Shown here one piece after another: positions 40,581 to 40,959 of a stretch of 40,959 nucleotides of DNA. Position 1 is the stretch's first letter. Each line of letters opens with the position of its first letter. The notes under the pieces were generated by a model, which worked only from the letters and a program-made list of their open reading frames with translations, was not told the DNA's origin and made no database searches. The DNA lies in the IMG/VR virus record IMGVR_UViG_3300046006_005870, positions 1 through 40,959 of that record. One strand, 5' to 3'. Source of the stretch: a virus. The position numbers and the translations under genes are program-made.

Positions 40581-40615
40581 CCTTCATCCTTCATCCTTCA
40601 CCCTTTATCCTTTCT
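40581..40615 (+). promoter_or_regulatory. Pyrimidine leader before DUF2997 gene
   Basis: This holds CCTTCATCCTTCATCCTT, then further C/T-rich sequence (CACCCTTTATCCTTTCT), directly before the GTG. It is nearly the same tract as at 34751-34786 before the regulator gene, and the two proteins begin with the same MKTIT. Confidence 0.6.
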
Positions 40616-40804
40616 GTGAAAACCATCACCATCACCCTGCACAACGGTGCCACCTCCGTGGAGACCAGCGGCTTCAAAGGCAAGTCCTGCCAGAGCACCA
40701 CCGCCCAGATCGAGGCCGCACTCGGCACCGTCCAGTCCGTCAAAAAGAAACCTGAGTTCCACGCTCAGACCTCCGCCACCACCTACCAAAACGCCAACGC
40801 TTAA
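40616..40804 (+). CDS. DUF2997-family small protein
   Basis: This encodes 62 residues from a GTG. The layout of strand MKTITITLHNG, then VETSGFKGKSCQSTTAQIEAALG, matches the short DUF2997 signature (G-F-K-G-x-x-C, then a helix ending in a-L-G). DUF2997 is commonly encoded next to Ycf35/DUF1257, which adds support. The tail is Thr/Ala/Asn-rich. Role unknown. Confidence 0.8.
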   Translation: MKTITITLHNGATSVETSGFKGKSCQSTTAQIEAALGTVQSVKKKPEFHAQTSATTYQNANA

Positions 40805-40812
40805 CTCCGTCC

Positions 40813-40959
40813 ATGACCACCACCCTTTACAACCGCCAAGCTGGCAGTGACAAGGTCTATCAAGTCACGATCGACCCCATCACGGCCACCACCAGCATCG
40901 TCACCTTTGCTTACGGCCGCCGTGGCAGCACCCTGACCACCGGCACCAAGACGCCCGAA
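40813..40959 (+). CDS. WGR-domain-like protein, cut by window end
   Basis: The first 49 residues are visible. MTTTLYNRQAGSDKVYQVTI, then VTFAYGRRGSTLTTGTKTPE, fits a WGR fold: a strand, then the Y/W-G-R-R-G motif and turn. WGR domains bind nucleic acid and occur in PARP-like and phage proteins. The 3' end lies beyond the window, so length and any fused domain are unknown. It follows DUF2997 by 8 bases. Confidence 0.75.
   Translation, partial: MTTTLYNRQAGSDKVYQVTIDPITATTSIVTFAYGRRGSTLTTGTKTPE

Noticed and set aside
1-40959. tRNA, rRNA, integrase or attachment site
   Set aside because: No cloverleaf-type run, rRNA-like block or integrase motif was noticed; absence is by eye only.

Overview
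The window is most of a tailed-phage genome, either a prophage or a phage contig. It has siphovirus-type morphogenesis genes: gpW-like connector, lambda-type portal, protease/scaffold, HK97-like major capsid protein, tail tube and a roughly 950-residue tape measure. Base composition is GC-rich. Plus-strand leaders lack Shine-Dalgarno sites and are rich in A and C, and there are recurrent TTCATCCTT pyrimidine tracts. Together these suggest a host in the Planctomycetes-Verrucomicrobia group, most likely Verrucomicrobiota. That host call is inference from style, not from a marker gene. No integrase, large terminase, tRNA, rRNA or CRISPR array was recognised.

Layout. (1) Plus strand, 1-6362: replication and accessory genes in a tight run with several ATGA overlaps. 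They include a helix-turn-helix protein, a DUF4406-like protein, a CHC2/Toprim primase, an apparent N-terminal piece of a primase/helicase, a cluster of five small accessory genes (one membrane protein, one ASCH-like, one Cys-rich mini-protein) and a P-loop helicase-like ATPase. (2) Minus strand, 34710 down to 6333: one long late block. Read in its own direction it holds an amidase endolysin, gpW-like connector, portal, a small protein with an SSB-like tail, a giant 1276-residue protein with ParB-like and ADP-ribosyltransferase-like regions, two related Gly/Ala-rich membrane-type proteins, protease with nested scaffold, a decoration-like protein and the major capsid protein. After these come a fibre module with signal peptides, an ECF-like sigma factor, a holin/lipoprotein group, decoration paralogues, neck proteins, tail tube, an assembly-chaperone candidate, tape measure and tail-tip proteins. 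Rho-independent terminators sit directly after the capsid and tail-tube genes. (3) Plus strand, 34787-40959: a small helix-turn-helix regulator, an AT-rich palindrome-rich control region, a foreign-looking repeat-flanked cassette, several small unknown genes, a DUF3150-like protein, and finally a Ycf35/DUF1257, DUF2997 and WGR cluster cut by the window end.

The most interesting signals are these. The giant late protein looks like a polyvalent, possibly co-injected effector, and short F-x-x..RD..G modules followed by Gly-zipper segments recur in it and in its two neighbours. A GTTGAC box lies exactly 14 nt before the ATG of eight late genes, and 15 nt before two more, including the internal scaffold start. 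A 23-bp element is shared by the two plus-strand arms and forms a perfect 13-bp inverted repeat on the right. The Ycf35-DUF2997-WGR triplet is found in a phage context. All functional names are from motif recognition by eye; no database search was run.
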